Below, piece by piece: positions 1-8,279 of a stretch of DNA of 64,000 nucleotides. The stretch covers positions 1-64,000 of the forward strand of contig JANNBJ010000170.1 in assembly GCA_031385325.1 (NCBI GenBank). The letters are read 5' to 3'. Below the pieces are notes generated by a model that searched no databases, was not told the origin of the DNA, and saw nothing but the letters and a program-made list of their open reading frames with translations. The position numbers and the translations under genes are program-made. Positions within the stretch are counted from its first letter, which is position 1; each line of letters opens with the position of its first letter. The stretch is from SYFY01 sp031385325 (GTDB taxonomy: Bacteria; Pseudomonadota; Gammaproteobacteria; Pseudomonadales; Azotimanducaceae).

Positions 1-196
1 CCACAAGAGCCAACCAGAGCAGCGCAAAGCCATAGATTCCCCACCGAACGATCCAGCTAAAGTGGTGAAACACGATGTCGAAAATCGCCGCAAGGCCTCT
101 TGCTCTGGCAACCTCTCCAATCAGCAGGAAGCCGGCCGCCAGCGCAATGTACGGCAGTACCAGCAACGCTCCGAGAGTTGTCAAAAAGGAGTGCAT
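1..196 (-). CDS. Membrane protein, N-terminal part (cut by window edge)
   Basis: The first 65 residues are visible and the rest lies beyond the left edge. An ATG at 196-194 is preceded by AGGA at 204-207 with seven bases of spacing, which fixes the start. The visible protein has one hydrophobic segment at about residues 5-25, a short basic loop (VARARGLAA), and the beginning of a second hydrophobic segment from about residue 48 rich in Trp, Ile and Leu. This is an integral inner-membrane protein. I do not recognise the family from so short a piece. The gene reads away from the VOC gene and starts just beside a short tandem repeat. Confidence 0.6.
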   Translation of the reverse strand, partial: MHSFLTTLGALLVLPYIALAAGFLLIGEVARARGLAAIFDIVFHHFSWIVRWGIYGFALLWLALV

Positions 197-210
197 GACT
201 TTTTCCTGAC

Positions 211-249
211 GTGCTGAGAAAAAGTGCTGAGAAAAAGTGCTGACAAAGA
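211..249. repeat. 13-bp tandem repeat, about three copies
   Basis: The unit GTGCTGAGAAAAA occurs at 211-223 and 224-236, with a third diverged copy at 237-249. It lies between the stop of the VOC gene and the start of the membrane protein gene, immediately upstream of the latter's ribosome binding site. It may be simple slippage or part of the leader of that gene. No function can be assigned. Confidence 0.6.
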
Positions 250-261
250 CGGGAGCATCTG

Positions 262-660
262 CTAACACATCTCATCAGTCGCCGGCTCACCTGCAACCAC
301 ACAAAACTGATTTCCTTCAGGATCGTGCAAAACTGTGTAGTCATCCTCGGCGCGTAAAACCGATGCGCCGAGCTTGCACAATCGAGCAACTTCCAATTCC
401 CGATCACTGGCCGTGATATCCAGATGTACGCGGTTGTTTCCGTAGCGACGACCGGCGACCCGTTGAAAACACAGAGTCGGACCCGACCCATCAACCATGA
501 CTGTTGGATCAGTCTCTGGCGTCAGCCCCAAGGTGCCAAGTCGTGCAATCTCTTCATCATCGTATGGACGGACTCGGTATCCATCCAGCGCGGTCGCCCA
601 GAACACGGCAAGTGTCGAAGGCCGATCCGATTCGAAGACTATTTCCCTGATCTTTCCCAT
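262..660 (-). CDS. VOC-family (glyoxalase-like) protein
   Basis: A 132-residue single VOC (vicinal oxygen chelate) domain protein of the usual length. The second half shows the family pattern NRVHLDIT (His 79) and ends with LHDPEGNQFCVV (residues 111-122), where Glu 115 sits in the conserved DPEGN turn. These positions are typical metal ligands in glyoxalase, bleomycin-resistance and extradiol dioxygenase relatives, but subfamily and substrate cannot be told. The ATG at 660 has AAGG upstream. It is a cytosolic protein with no signal peptide. The neighbours are unrelated small genes, so the context gives no pathway. Confidence 0.8.
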   Translation of the reverse strand: MGKIREIVFESDRPSTLAVFWATALDGYRVRPYDDEEIARLGTLGLTPETDPTVMVDGSGPTLCFQRVAGRRYGNNRVHLDITASDRELEVARLCKLGASVLRAEDDYTVLHDPEGNQFCVVAGEPATDEMC

Positions 661-727
661 TTGCCTTGTTTCCGAATCATCATAACGAGGGAACCTCGTC
701 TATCGACCAATTTTGTCTGCATCAAAG

Positions 728-1384
728 TCAATGCATCGCGAACTCGCCGGATTGTCCTTCATCGCATGTTCTCGCGGCCAGCTGTTCAAGTTTCTTCCGA
801 AGATTCTCTCTTGCGCGCGTTTCATATTGCAGCTCTATTTCAGCCGTCCCGAATATCACCGGTCGTTCCAGAAACGACGCAAGCACCTTGGCACGACCTG
901 CACGATAGTCGGCAATCGGGACCCAGAAAAATTCCTTCCGAATGGCTTGGTCATAGATTTCGAAGTGCGCAGGCGGCGCTCCGAGAATACCCAAGTCAAT
1001 ATCCACCATGAGAATGGTGTCCGGGTTTGTCGATGTGTGGCTCTTCGTCGCCAGGATCATCTCGACTACGCGGTCAATCGCATCGACAGGAGCGCCCAGT
1101 CGAGCGAGTTCCCGTTGTGCCCACTCGGCACTTTGCTCTTCATTGTCCATGCGCTTCGTGTCGTAGACGGCATCGTGAAACCAGATAGCCGCTTCGATTT
1201 CATGAATCGAGTGTGCCAGGTGCCCGAATCGTCTGGCCTGTCGAATGCAGTGCGCCACATGGGCATCCGTATGGTAATGACGATCGGGCGCGGTATAGGC
1301 GGCCTGCAATTCTTCGAAGAGTCGAGTCGGCGGCTTGGCACCCAGACCGACGAGCGCGGTGTTCAAATTTCGCGGGTCAAACAT
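728..1384 (-). CDS. HD-superfamily metal-dependent phosphohydrolase
   Basis: A 218-residue protein with the HD-domain pattern: RHYHTDAHVAH at residues 35-45, the HD doublet at 70-71 (WFHDAVYD) and a later Asp in MVDIDLGILG near residue 130. This matches the small stand-alone predicted metal-dependent HD phosphohydrolases found in many bacteria, whose substrate is mostly unknown. The ATG at 1384 has GGAG upstream. It lies downstream of the MAPEG gene on the same strand. As written, the unshifted MAPEG frame would run into its start, whereas the frameshift-corrected MAPEG end leaves a normal gap. Confidence 0.8.
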   Translation of the reverse strand: MFDPRNLNTALVGLGAKPPTRLFEELQAAYTAPDRHYHTDAHVAHCIRQARRFGHLAHSIHEIEAAIWFHDAVYDTKRMDNEEQSAEWAQRELARLGAPVDAIDRVVEMILATKSHTSTNPDTILMVDIDLGILGAPPAHFEIYDQAIRKEFFWVPIADYRAGRAKVLASFLERPVIFGTAEIELQYETRARENLRKKLEQLAARTCDEGQSGEFAMH

Positions 1385-1444
1385 CGACCGAAGCTCCGTG
1401 TGGAATCAAGAAATAGCAATGATAACGCTGCATTTTGTTGGGTT

Positions 1445-1844
1445 TCACAGCTTTCTCACCACCACCTGCACGCCCACCAATACCAGTCCAAGCGTTTGCC
1501 AGATTCCAACTGAACGTCCTCAGCCAGGGCACGCCTGCGGCATACAGCGGAAGAAACAGGATCCTGCCAGACAGGTAGAGGATCGAACCCCAATAACTGA
1601 ACGAGCCGTAGGAGTCGCTGAGGTTGACGATGACCACACACGCTGAAAAGACTGCAAACGTCTCCAGAAAGTTCTGCTGTGCCCGGTGCATACGCGCAGC
1701 CATGGCAGTGGGTTGAAGGTTCTCCTCCCTCGCACCCACAGTATATCGATTGCCGACCTGCGCCTTGAAGGTGAACGATGCGGCAGTCATATGGACAAGT
1801 CCAAGCAGCGCAGCTGAAAGCCAAATCCAAAGTTCGAAGGTCAT
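1445..1844 (-). CDS. MAPEG-family membrane protein, apparent frameshift near 1510
   Basis: The first 110 residues match the MAPEG family (membrane-associated eicosanoid/glutathione metabolism): VGNRYTVGAREE near residue 31, RAQQNFLETFAVF near 54, and hydrophobic helices. In the original frame the protein would end at 1377 with a hydrophilic, Gly-rich tail lacking the fourth helix. Reading the next frame from about 1510 gives SVGIWQTLGLVLVGVQVVV, a good fourth membrane helix, then a stop at 1445-1447. The corrected product is about 132 residues, the normal family length. The shift fits one extra T in ACGTTCAG, which could be a sequencing error or a real inactivating mutation. Confidence 0.65.
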
Positions 1845-1922
1845 CGTGATGCCTCAAGCCGCCGTAACAAATTGCTGGACGCCGCGCAAAGTCTGCAATC
1901 AGCTGCCAACCAGCTCATGGCG

Positions 1923-2591
1923 TCACTTCGAGTATTGATCATGCCGTCGTGTCCAGTGCTTCTCCTGCTTTGGCCACCCAGCTGGAGAGTCCTCCCACGG
2001 TTCTTGACGACCAAGAGGTGTTAGATCGAGGTAGGTCCAGTGACTGCCAAGGTATTCCACACCACGCCGATCGGTGTAATACGTCCGATAGATCTCGTTT
2101 CCATCCCGCAGAAAAACACTGGTCACGTGGTTCTCGCCTGCATCATTGGTGGCATTGAAGTCGTAGTTGAATTCGCTATGCAGGGACGAATACCAAGGCA
2201 GATTCCATCGCATTCTTGCGCGAAACGCGATCAACTTTTCGATTGGGGCGCGTGATATCAATACCAGCGACGTATCCCGAGCATGCAAATGCGCCGGATG
2301 GGATATCGCATCGGTTACCCATGAACAACCTGAGCAGCCCGCCTCCGCGTCCGGACCAAACATGAAGTGATAAACAATCAGCTGTTTCCGCTGGCTGAAA
2401 AGGTCGAGTAAGCTCACCTTCCCTGCTTCTCCATCAAATTCGTAGGACTTCGCCAACTTGACCATAGGCAAGCGCCGTCGCATGGCATTCACTGCATCGT
2501 GCGCGCGAGTCAGCTCTTTTTCCTGACGACGCAGAGCATCGATCGCTAACTGCCACTCGTCCTGCGAAACGATCCTGGGAAGTGCGTGCAT
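1923..2591 (-). CDS. DUF899 family protein (thioredoxin-like fold)
   Basis: A 222-residue member of DUF899, a family with a thioredoxin-like core and unknown substrate. Visible family features are YHFMFGPDAEAGCSGC at residues 74-89 with its Cys-x-x-Cys, the LISRAP segment, and the C-terminal LDLTPLGRQE and WTRRHD motifs. The start is the ATG at 2591, because GGAGGGG lies at 2599-2605 with ideal spacing; an upstream TTG would place that site inside the gene. It is cytosolic. It stands between the MAPEG gene and a methyltransferase gene on the same strand with untranslated gaps. Confidence 0.85.
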   Translation of the reverse strand: MHALPRIVSQDEWQLAIDALRRQEKELTRAHDAVNAMRRRLPMVKLAKSYEFDGEAGKVSLLDLFSQRKQLIVYHFMFGPDAEAGCSGCSWVTDAISHPAHLHARDTSLVLISRAPIEKLIAFRARMRWNLPWYSSLHSEFNYDFNATNDAGENHVTSVFLRDGNEIYRTYYTDRRGVEYLGSHWTYLDLTPLGRQEPWEDSPAGWPKQEKHWTRRHDQYSK

Positions 2592-2656
2592 GTCAGTGCC
2601 CCTCCAAATCAATGGGCGACTACAGCCTGGTCAGCGCTATCAACATGCGCAACACA

Positions 2657-3408
2657 TCAGGCTGCAACTGCCGTAACCACGAACACGTTTCCCCACGACG
2701 CTCCAGGCTCATCGGTGTCGGCGACCCTGATATGAGAAAAGCTTGCTCCCGAAATCCGAGAGTGTATTTCCGGCTCATCAAAATACCGCATGTAACTGAT
2801 CGAGCCAAACGCGGGCTCAGTGATCACCAGATCACCCGGCTCCGATGTGTCGACACTGACGATGCGCGTGGCTTCAAGAAGTGGCAGGGTGCGAGCCGGT
2901 CATGAACCGACAGGCTGATGACCCCTCGCGGCCGCATCACTCGGCGCACTTCACCAAGCAACGCCTGACGTGCAGCCACACCCGGTATATGCCCAAGTAC
3001 TTGCGCCCAGAGGACAACTGCATCGAACGCAGCGTCTGCAAACGGCAGCGCTACGCCATCGATCAGCACAAATCCAGAGCCACTCGCCCGCCGATGGGCT
3101 TCTTCTCCAGCAATACCGATCAGCTCCTCCGAGATGTCGACGCCGACCGCCCTGAACCTGAGGCCCTCAAGGGCGAACACCTCTCGTCCTGCACCACAGC
3201 CAACGACCAGCACATCGCGGACGCCAGAGTTCGGTCCCATCCTGGCGTCAACCACAGCGCGTTCCCAATTCCTGAGTTCGGCTCGAATCGCTTTTTGTCG
3301 ATAGATCTCCTGAGCCGCCAGTGTCGAGTGCGTTTGGCGCGCGATCGCATCCAGGTCGATCGTGTCGGCAGGTTCAGGAATCTTGGTCACCTCACACACC
3401 TGGCGCAC
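2657..3408 (-). CDS. Class I SAM-dependent methyltransferase, apparent frameshift at 2887-2889
   Basis: The N-terminal 190 residues carry a class I methyltransferase core: motif I VLVVGCGAGRE at about 67-77, the acidic end of strand 2 in VGVDISEELIG, and LPFADAAFDAVVLW at motif IV. In that frame the protein stops at 2824 inside what should be the C-terminal sheet. Shifting by one base at the GGG run 2887-2889 (CCC in the coding strand) reads on through LPLLEATRIVSVD and GDLVITEPAFGSISYMRYF to a stop at 2657, giving about 250 residues. One missing C in the homopolymer explains it. The substrate is unknown. The GTG start at 3408 is uncertain because further GTG codons follow closely. Confidence 0.65.
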
Positions 3409-3463
3409 TGAAATGCAGTCTCAATGGAAGATCGTTGGCGAGTTGACGATCGTGCACCTGGAG

Positions 3464-3856
3464 CTACCCGACGAACTCGGTTCCACTCAGGACGAAAGAA
3501 ATCGGGTTACCAAACGGATCGGCTGCGTAGAACATCGTTTCGCCCCAAGGCATCCTGGCAATATCAGTGACGTCTTGTGCACCCGCTGAGATACACCGTT
3601 GTCGTGCAGCTTCAAGATCATCAACGGAGAAGTACAGGTATTGAAGCGGGTGCGGGTGCCAATCGAGGCCATATCGGCGTTCATCTCCGTCGTCCCGCGG
3701 GGAGTAGCACGCCAGGACCGCGCCGCCGGATTCGCCGGCGCCGAAGTAGTGCCGTCCGCCGGAGACTCGCTTACCGGGTTCGCCAAGTACTCCAGCATAA
3801 AAACGCGCTGCCTGATCGATGTCCTTCACGGGAAGGACGACGCGATAAAGTGACAT
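3464..3856 (-). CDS. VOC-family (glyoxalase-like) protein
   Basis: A 130-residue single-domain VOC protein. It begins MSLYRVVLPVKDIDQAARFYAGVL, the standard first VOC strand and helix, and ends with MFYAADPFGNPISFV, the standard metal-side strand; the usual DPxGN turn is DPFGN. The QYLYFSVDDLE segment supplies the middle strands. The ATG at 3856 has an AAAGGAGAT site upstream. The fold and length fit antibiotic-resistance or glyoxalase-like proteins, but the substrate cannot be inferred. It is a monocistronic-looking gene in the same minus-strand set as its neighbours. Confidence 0.85.
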   Translation of the reverse strand: MSLYRVVLPVKDIDQAARFYAGVLGEPGKRVSGGRHYFGAGESGGAVLACYSPRDDGDERRYGLDWHPHPLQYLYFSVDDLEAARQRCISAGAQDVTDIARMPWGETMFYAADPFGNPISFVLSGTEFVG

Positions 3857-3991
3857 GCCGATCTCCTTTCACTCAGAAGTAGTGGCCTGCAGAGTAATCC
3901 GCAACCACACAAGCTACGGTTTTCGCCTATACGAACATACCAAGGCCAACCAGACCAAGTCTGTCGATTGACTTGCTCTGAGGAGACGGGA

Positions 3992-4528
3992 CTAAAAACG
4001 TGAGCCTGGCTCCAACAGGAAGGCGACTTCTTCGGGTGTCGACTCTCGACCGAGTGCAGCGTTGCGATGCGGATAACGACCGAAGCGGTCGATGATGGCC
4101 TTGTGGCGCACTTCGAAGTTGTAGTTGCTTCCAGGCGCATGTTCTCGAAACAGACGTTCCGCTACTTCGTGAATCGCCTTCGACTCACTGTGCATATACG
4201 GCAGATAAAAGAATGTTCGCTCATGCTGTGCCAGCGCGACGTCATCCTTGGCTGCAACGGCTTCCTGGGCAAGCGCCAGTGCCAGGGGATCAGCCTCGAA
4301 TGCTCGTCGATCGTGCCGATACAGATTCCTCGAAAACTGATCCAGCACAATGACTTCAGCGAGTCGGCCATGTGGATCCGTTCGCCACGCAAAGAGTTCG
4401 GCGCGCACGGCCTGATGATGCAGCGCGCCAAAGCGATCGGCTATCAACTGATCAAACGCAGGATCTACCTTCCACCACTGTGCAGGCTTGATCTCGTGAA
4501 ACCAGAACTGCAGAACTGACTGATACAT
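3992..4528 (-). CDS. DUF924 family protein
   Basis: A 178-residue DUF924 protein of full length. Family hallmarks visible are VLQFWFHEIKPAQWW at the N-terminus, VIVLDQFSRNLYRHDRRAFEAD around residues 60-81, FFYLPYMHSE around 106-115 and the C-terminal DRFGRYPHRNAALGRESTPEE. The fold is all-alpha and TPR-like. The biochemical role of the family is not established to my knowledge. The ATG is at 4528. It lies just downstream of the PhyH gene that ends the long oxidative operon, with a 57-base gap, so it could be co-transcribed but shows no functional tie. Confidence 0.9.
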   Translation of the reverse strand: MYQSVLQFWFHEIKPAQWWKVDPAFDQLIADRFGALHHQAVRAELFAWRTDPHGRLAEVIVLDQFSRNLYRHDRRAFEADPLALALAQEAVAAKDDVALAQHERTFFYLPYMHSESKAIHEVAERLFREHAPGSNYNFEVRHKAIIDRFGRYPHRNAALGRESTPEEVAFLLEPGSRF

Positions 4529-4585
4529 GAGTCATTCCGAAGAGTGAGTGTGATGCATGACGTCGATGTATTTCCCCGTGCGTAG

Positions 4586-5464
4586 TTACTGCGCTCGAAC
4601 AGCACCTTCCGGCGGTCTGACCTGCGGCCCAACAAGCACGCCAACGGCCTTGGGCGGTACCGGCATCGTCGTCGGAGCAGGCCACAACACGGGCATGCCT
4701 GGACCCTGGATGACCTCACCAACAGCAACGCCATCTCGATCCAGTGGATAGGCGATCCACTCCCTATGCCGCCTCGCCACCGCCGAGATATACACGATCG
4801 TGAACACGCGCCGCGGCTTGGTCGATTTGTTGGGAAACGCTGCATGTATCGTCAGGCCGTGATGCCAGATCACGGAACCGGCAGGAACCTCCACGGTTTC
4901 CAGCTTCGCACCGCCCAGCGCCGGGTCATTGAGGATGTCATAGGGGTCGGTGCCATGGGTGATATCGACAACGCGCAGCCGTCCCGCCTTGTGCGAACCG
5001 GGAACATAGGCCATCGCGCCATTCTCGACCGTGACATCGTCAAAGGGGATCCAGGCACTGATCAGTGGTTCGTAACCGATGGGCCAGAAGGTCTGATCCT
5101 GATGAGGGGTCGTCTCGCGACCCCCAGCCTCCTTGTAGAGCGCCTGATCCTGCCACAAGCGGACGCCATCAACTTGCAGCAATTGGGCTGCCACCCCAGC
5201 CATTCCAGCGTGACAGGTGAGCGGCAACACCTCGGGGCTCGTTTCCCACAGGCGCATGCACTGTACAAACGACTGCTCGTAGGTTGTCTTTTCATGTACG
5301 GCGCGATGGTCATGCGCGGTACGCCGTGTTACCTCGGCGTCTACGGCAACATTGAATGTAGCCAGTTCCCGGGCATCGATAACCCCGGGTGTGACTACAA
5401 ACCCCTTGTTTTCAAACTCCCTGATGCAGTCACGGGACAATGTGTGTGGATAGTTGTTGGACAT
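4586..5464 (-). CDS. Phytanoyl-CoA dioxygenase (PhyH) family protein
   Basis: A 292-residue Fe(II)/2-oxoglutarate dioxygenase of the PhyH family. The facial triad is visible: HxD at His 121/Asp 123 (TTPHQDQTFWP) and a distal His around 207 (LTIHAAFPN), followed by the 2-oxoglutarate-binding Arg near 218-219. The start at 5464 is chosen because AGGAAA precedes that ATG; upstream codons run into the preceding monooxygenase gene. It is the last gene of the 11-gene oxidative operon and probably hydroxylates an intermediate or a CoA ester. It is cytosolic, with no signal peptide. Confidence 0.9.
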   Translation of the reverse strand: MSNNYPHTLSRDCIREFENKGFVVTPGVIDARELATFNVAVDAEVTRRTAHDHRAVHEKTTYEQSFVQCMRLWETSPEVLPLTCHAGMAGVAAQLLQVDGVRLWQDQALYKEAGGRETTPHQDQTFWPIGYEPLISAWIPFDDVTVENGAMAYVPGSHKAGRLRVVDITHGTDPYDILNDPALGGAKLETVEVPAGSVIWHHGLTIHAAFPNKSTKPRRVFTIVYISAVARRHREWIAYPLDRDGVAVGEVIQGPGMPVLWPAPTTMPVPPKAVGVLVGPQVRPPEGAVRAQ

Positions 5465-5513
5465 CTCGACTTTCCTGTTGAAACAGTGACCTCCATCCAT
5501 CGACCAGAAAAAT

Positions 5514-7133
5514 CTATCGCAGCGTAAACCCTTCATAACCACTTGCGACTACTTCTTCGCACTTGGCTCGATAAGCAGGCGCAGAGTTGGAATACAGCAC
5601 CAGCACCCGTTTCTTGCCGGGGATGTTCGAACCCATGAACCAGGAATCGGCATCACTGAGGAAGGAATGACTCGCCAGTTCTGCCGAGTGTTGCACCCAG
5701 GCCTCTTCCGCTTCGGGAGTTGCTTCGATGCTCCCCAGATTGTTTGCACGCAGATGTTCGATCGCGCCCGCAATCCACTCCACCACCATCTCCGCGCACA
5801 CTGGATAGTTGCAGAAGGCCGAATTGGTGGCGATGAAGAAGTTGGGGAATCCTGCGGTCAGCAAACCCAGATACGTCCGCACACCATCCGCCCACTTCTC
5901 GCGCATGGTTTGTCCGCCAATGCCACGGATGTCCATGCGCGTCAGTGGTCCTGTTACCGCGTCAAATCCGGTGGCATAGATGATCACATCGAACTCGTGC
6001 TCAGCGTCACTGGTCTTGATGCCATTGGGAGTAATTCGTTCAATCGGTGTCTTGAGCAATTCGACCAGATCGACGTTATCGCGGTTGTAGACCTCGAAGT
6101 AACCGCTTTCGAGCGGAATGCGCTTCGAGCCGAATGGATGATTTTTTGGTACCAGCTTCTCGGCCAGTTCCGGATCATTGACCCGTGCGCGAATCTTGTC
6201 GCGCAGGAATTCGGCGAATTCCTCGTTGATGGCCCTGTCAGTCATGACTTCCTGGAAGCCACTCAGCCACTTGGCAAAGCCGGGTAACACCCAGAGTGAT
6301 TCATAAAACTCGAGCCGCTCTTCCCTGGTGAAGTCAATTGCCGAGCGGGGATCAAAGTGATAGAGAAAGCCGGCCGGTGTTTCACGCAGCAGTTGATGAA
6401 TCTCAGGGTAGGTCGCCTTGAAGTGCTGTTGAGCTTCCGGCGTCACCGGCCGATTGCGCAGCGGAGCACAGTAGTTGGGTGTGCGCTGGAAGACGGTGAG
6501 ATGCGCAACATCCCGCGCAATTTCGGTGATGAGCTGCACACCCGTCGGGCCAGTGCCGATCACGGCCACGCGTTTACCACGCAGATCGACACCTTCTCGC
6601 GGCCAACGGCCGGTGTGCAACGACAATCCTTTGAAACTCTCGATGCCAGGAAACTCCGGCGTGTAGTCCGCCGAAAGCACACCCACCGCGGCAATGAGAA
6701 ACTGCGCGCGGGCCTGCTCTCCTGTGGTCAGCTGCACCTCCCATCGCTGGGTCTGCGCATCGAATACGGCTGACTGAACACGGGCATTCAGCTGAATGTC
6801 TCGCCGCAGATCGAATCGATCCGCCACGTAATTCAGATAACGTTCCGTTTCCGGTTGTGGCGAGAAGTGCTCGGTCCAGTCCCACTCCTGAAGTAGTTCT
6901 TTCGACCAGGTGTACCCATAGGATTCGCTTTCGGAGTCAAAGCGGCAGCCAGGGTAACAATTCCAGTACCAGGTACCGCCAACACCTCCTGCAGCATCGA
7001 AGACACGCACGGACAAACCGGCCTTTCGCGCGAGATACAGCTGGTAGAGCCCGGTAACGCCTGCACCGATGATGATCACGTCGTAGGTCGATATCGATCG
7101 TGCCGCGTCAGCAGACTGATTCTTTGCACTCAT
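5514..7133 (-). CDS. FAD-dependent Baeyer-Villiger monooxygenase
   Basis: A 539-residue class B flavoprotein monooxygenase related to cyclohexanone and phenylacetone monooxygenases. It shows the FAD Rossmann motif GAGVTG at residues 23-28, the GGTWYWNCYPGCRFD segment, the Baeyer-Villiger fingerprint FxGxxxHTxxWP (FKGLSLHTGRWP, 167-178), and the NADPH Rossmann motif GTGPTG at 193-198. All fingerprint residues are present, so it should insert oxygen next to a ketone to give an ester or lactone. It sits between an LLM monooxygenase and a PhyH dioxygenase in the oxidative operon; the substrate is unknown but a bulky cyclic ketone is plausible. Confidence 0.92.
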   Translation of the reverse strand: MSAKNQSADAARSISTYDVIIIGAGVTGLYQLYLARKAGLSVRVFDAAGGVGGTWYWNCYPGCRFDSESESYGYTWSKELLQEWDWTEHFSPQPETERYLNYVADRFDLRRDIQLNARVQSAVFDAQTQRWEVQLTTGEQARAQFLIAAVGVLSADYTPEFPGIESFKGLSLHTGRWPREGVDLRGKRVAVIGTGPTGVQLITEIARDVAHLTVFQRTPNYCAPLRNRPVTPEAQQHFKATYPEIHQLLRETPAGFLYHFDPRSAIDFTREERLEFYESLWVLPGFAKWLSGFQEVMTDRAINEEFAEFLRDKIRARVNDPELAEKLVPKNHPFGSKRIPLESGYFEVYNRDNVDLVELLKTPIERITPNGIKTSDAEHEFDVIIYATGFDAVTGPLTRMDIRGIGGQTMREKWADGVRTYLGLLTAGFPNFFIATNSAFCNYPVCAEMVVEWIAGAIEHLRANNLGSIEATPEAEEAWVQHSAELASHSFLSDADSWFMGSNIPGKKRVLVLYSNSAPAYRAKCEEVVASGYEGFTLR

Positions 7134-7178
7134 CGCTTTTCCCAGTCATTTTCCGCATCAGACGCAAGACACCCGACC

Positions 7179-8279
7179 TCAAGCGGCCCGCAATCCTGCT
7201 TCGATCAGTCGCGGCTTGAGCACCTTGTCGAACTGCTCGATACCTGCGCCGTAGTCCACCCAGCTAAGGGTGGTGCCATCGAGACCGGCATCGGCCAGCT
7301 TGAGAAGGCCTGCAACGATCTGATCAGGGGTACCGACCAGAGGCAATGCCCCATAACCCGCAATCATGTTGGCCGCCATGGCTTCCCATTGCGAGCCAAG
7401 CGCGCTTTGTGAATTCGGGATCAGGACATCCAGAAGGTTGCGCACGCCAGCCCAGTCGCCAAGTTCGTTCACATAGCGATCACGAAACTTGATAGCCTCG
7501 GCCTCAGTGTCGCGGCACACCACGTAACACTGCCCGAAAACCTGCAGACTTCGGCCCTGTTGACGAGCCAGCGCACGGACGTCCGCAGCCGCCTTGCCAG
7601 CAGCGGTGAGATCTGGGGCCACGACAAAATTGAGATCAGCATGTTTAGCCGCAAAGGCCTGCCCGCGGGCGCTGTTCCCTGCACTCATGATGACTGGCGC
7701 GGATTGCAATGGCTTTGGTTCGGAATACGCACCCTGCACCTTGAAGTGCGCGCCGTCGTAGTCAAACTCTCCTTCGCGAGACCACAGCGCCTTGATCAGG
7801 GTAATCCAGTCTTCGGCGATGTCGTAACGCGTGTCGTGCGGCGCCTGTGGTGCACCGAACAACGCGATTTCCTTTTCGTTCCAGCCAGCCACGATATTGA
7901 GACAGAAGCGCCCACCGGAGATGTGATCGACCGTTGCAAATTCCTTGGCAATACGAACCGGGTGAACGGTGGGCACGTGACAGGTGGAGAAAATCGCGAT
8001 GCGCTCGGTAACCGCTGCCAGCCCCGCCGCCCAGGTGAACGGTTCAAAGCTGCGATGATTGAAGTTGGTGTCCCCGCCCATACCTTTCCAGCGTGCCACC
8101 GGAACGATGGCGTCGAAGCCCGCCCGATCCGCCTGCACGGCGATGCGCTTCGACTCTTCCCAGGTGACATCCAGCGTGCCTGGCATGCTCGTCATCGAAC
8201 AACCACCACTGACGTTGACACCGAAGACGGCCAGTTTCAGTCGATGGGGATTGTTCCGCAGGGGATTCGTCTCATTCAC
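7179..8279 (-). CDS. LLM-class flavin-dependent monooxygenase (SsuD-like)
   Basis: A protein of about 366 residues in the bacterial luciferase-like family, closest in pattern to FMN-dependent alkanesulfonate/dimethylsulfone-type monooxygenases. Visible signatures are EESKRIAVQADRAGFDA, VHPVRIAKEFATVDHISGG and RFCLNIVAGWNEKE, then VIMSAGNSARGQAFAA and a C-terminal helix ending WVDYGAGIEQFDKVLKP. The start is most likely GTG at 8279 (or 8282), overlapping the stop of the Rieske gene as GTGA, with GGAG seven bases upstream; translation is probably coupled. It needs a flavin reductase partner, which is not encoded nearby. Confidence 0.85.
   Translation of the reverse strand: MNETNPLRNNPHRLKLAVFGVNVSGGCSMTSMPGTLDVTWEESKRIAVQADRAGFDAIVPVARWKGMGGDTNFNHRSFEPFTWAAGLAAVTERIAIFSTCHVPTVHPVRIAKEFATVDHISGGRFCLNIVAGWNEKEIALFGAPQAPHDTRYDIAEDWITLIKALWSREGEFDYDGAHFKVQGAYSEPKPLQSAPVIMSAGNSARGQAFAAKHADLNFVVAPDLTAAGKAAADVRALARQQGRSLQVFGQCYVVCRDTEAEAIKFRDRYVNELGDWAGVRNLLDVLIPNSQSALGSQWEAMAANMIAGYGALPLVGTPDQIVAGLLKLADAGLDGTTLSWVDYGAGIEQFDKVLKPRLIEAGLRAA

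Noticed and set aside
713..1513. 266-codon plus-strand frame over the HD and MAPEG genes
   Set aside because: Antisense to two recognisable proteins; no coherent domain of its own.
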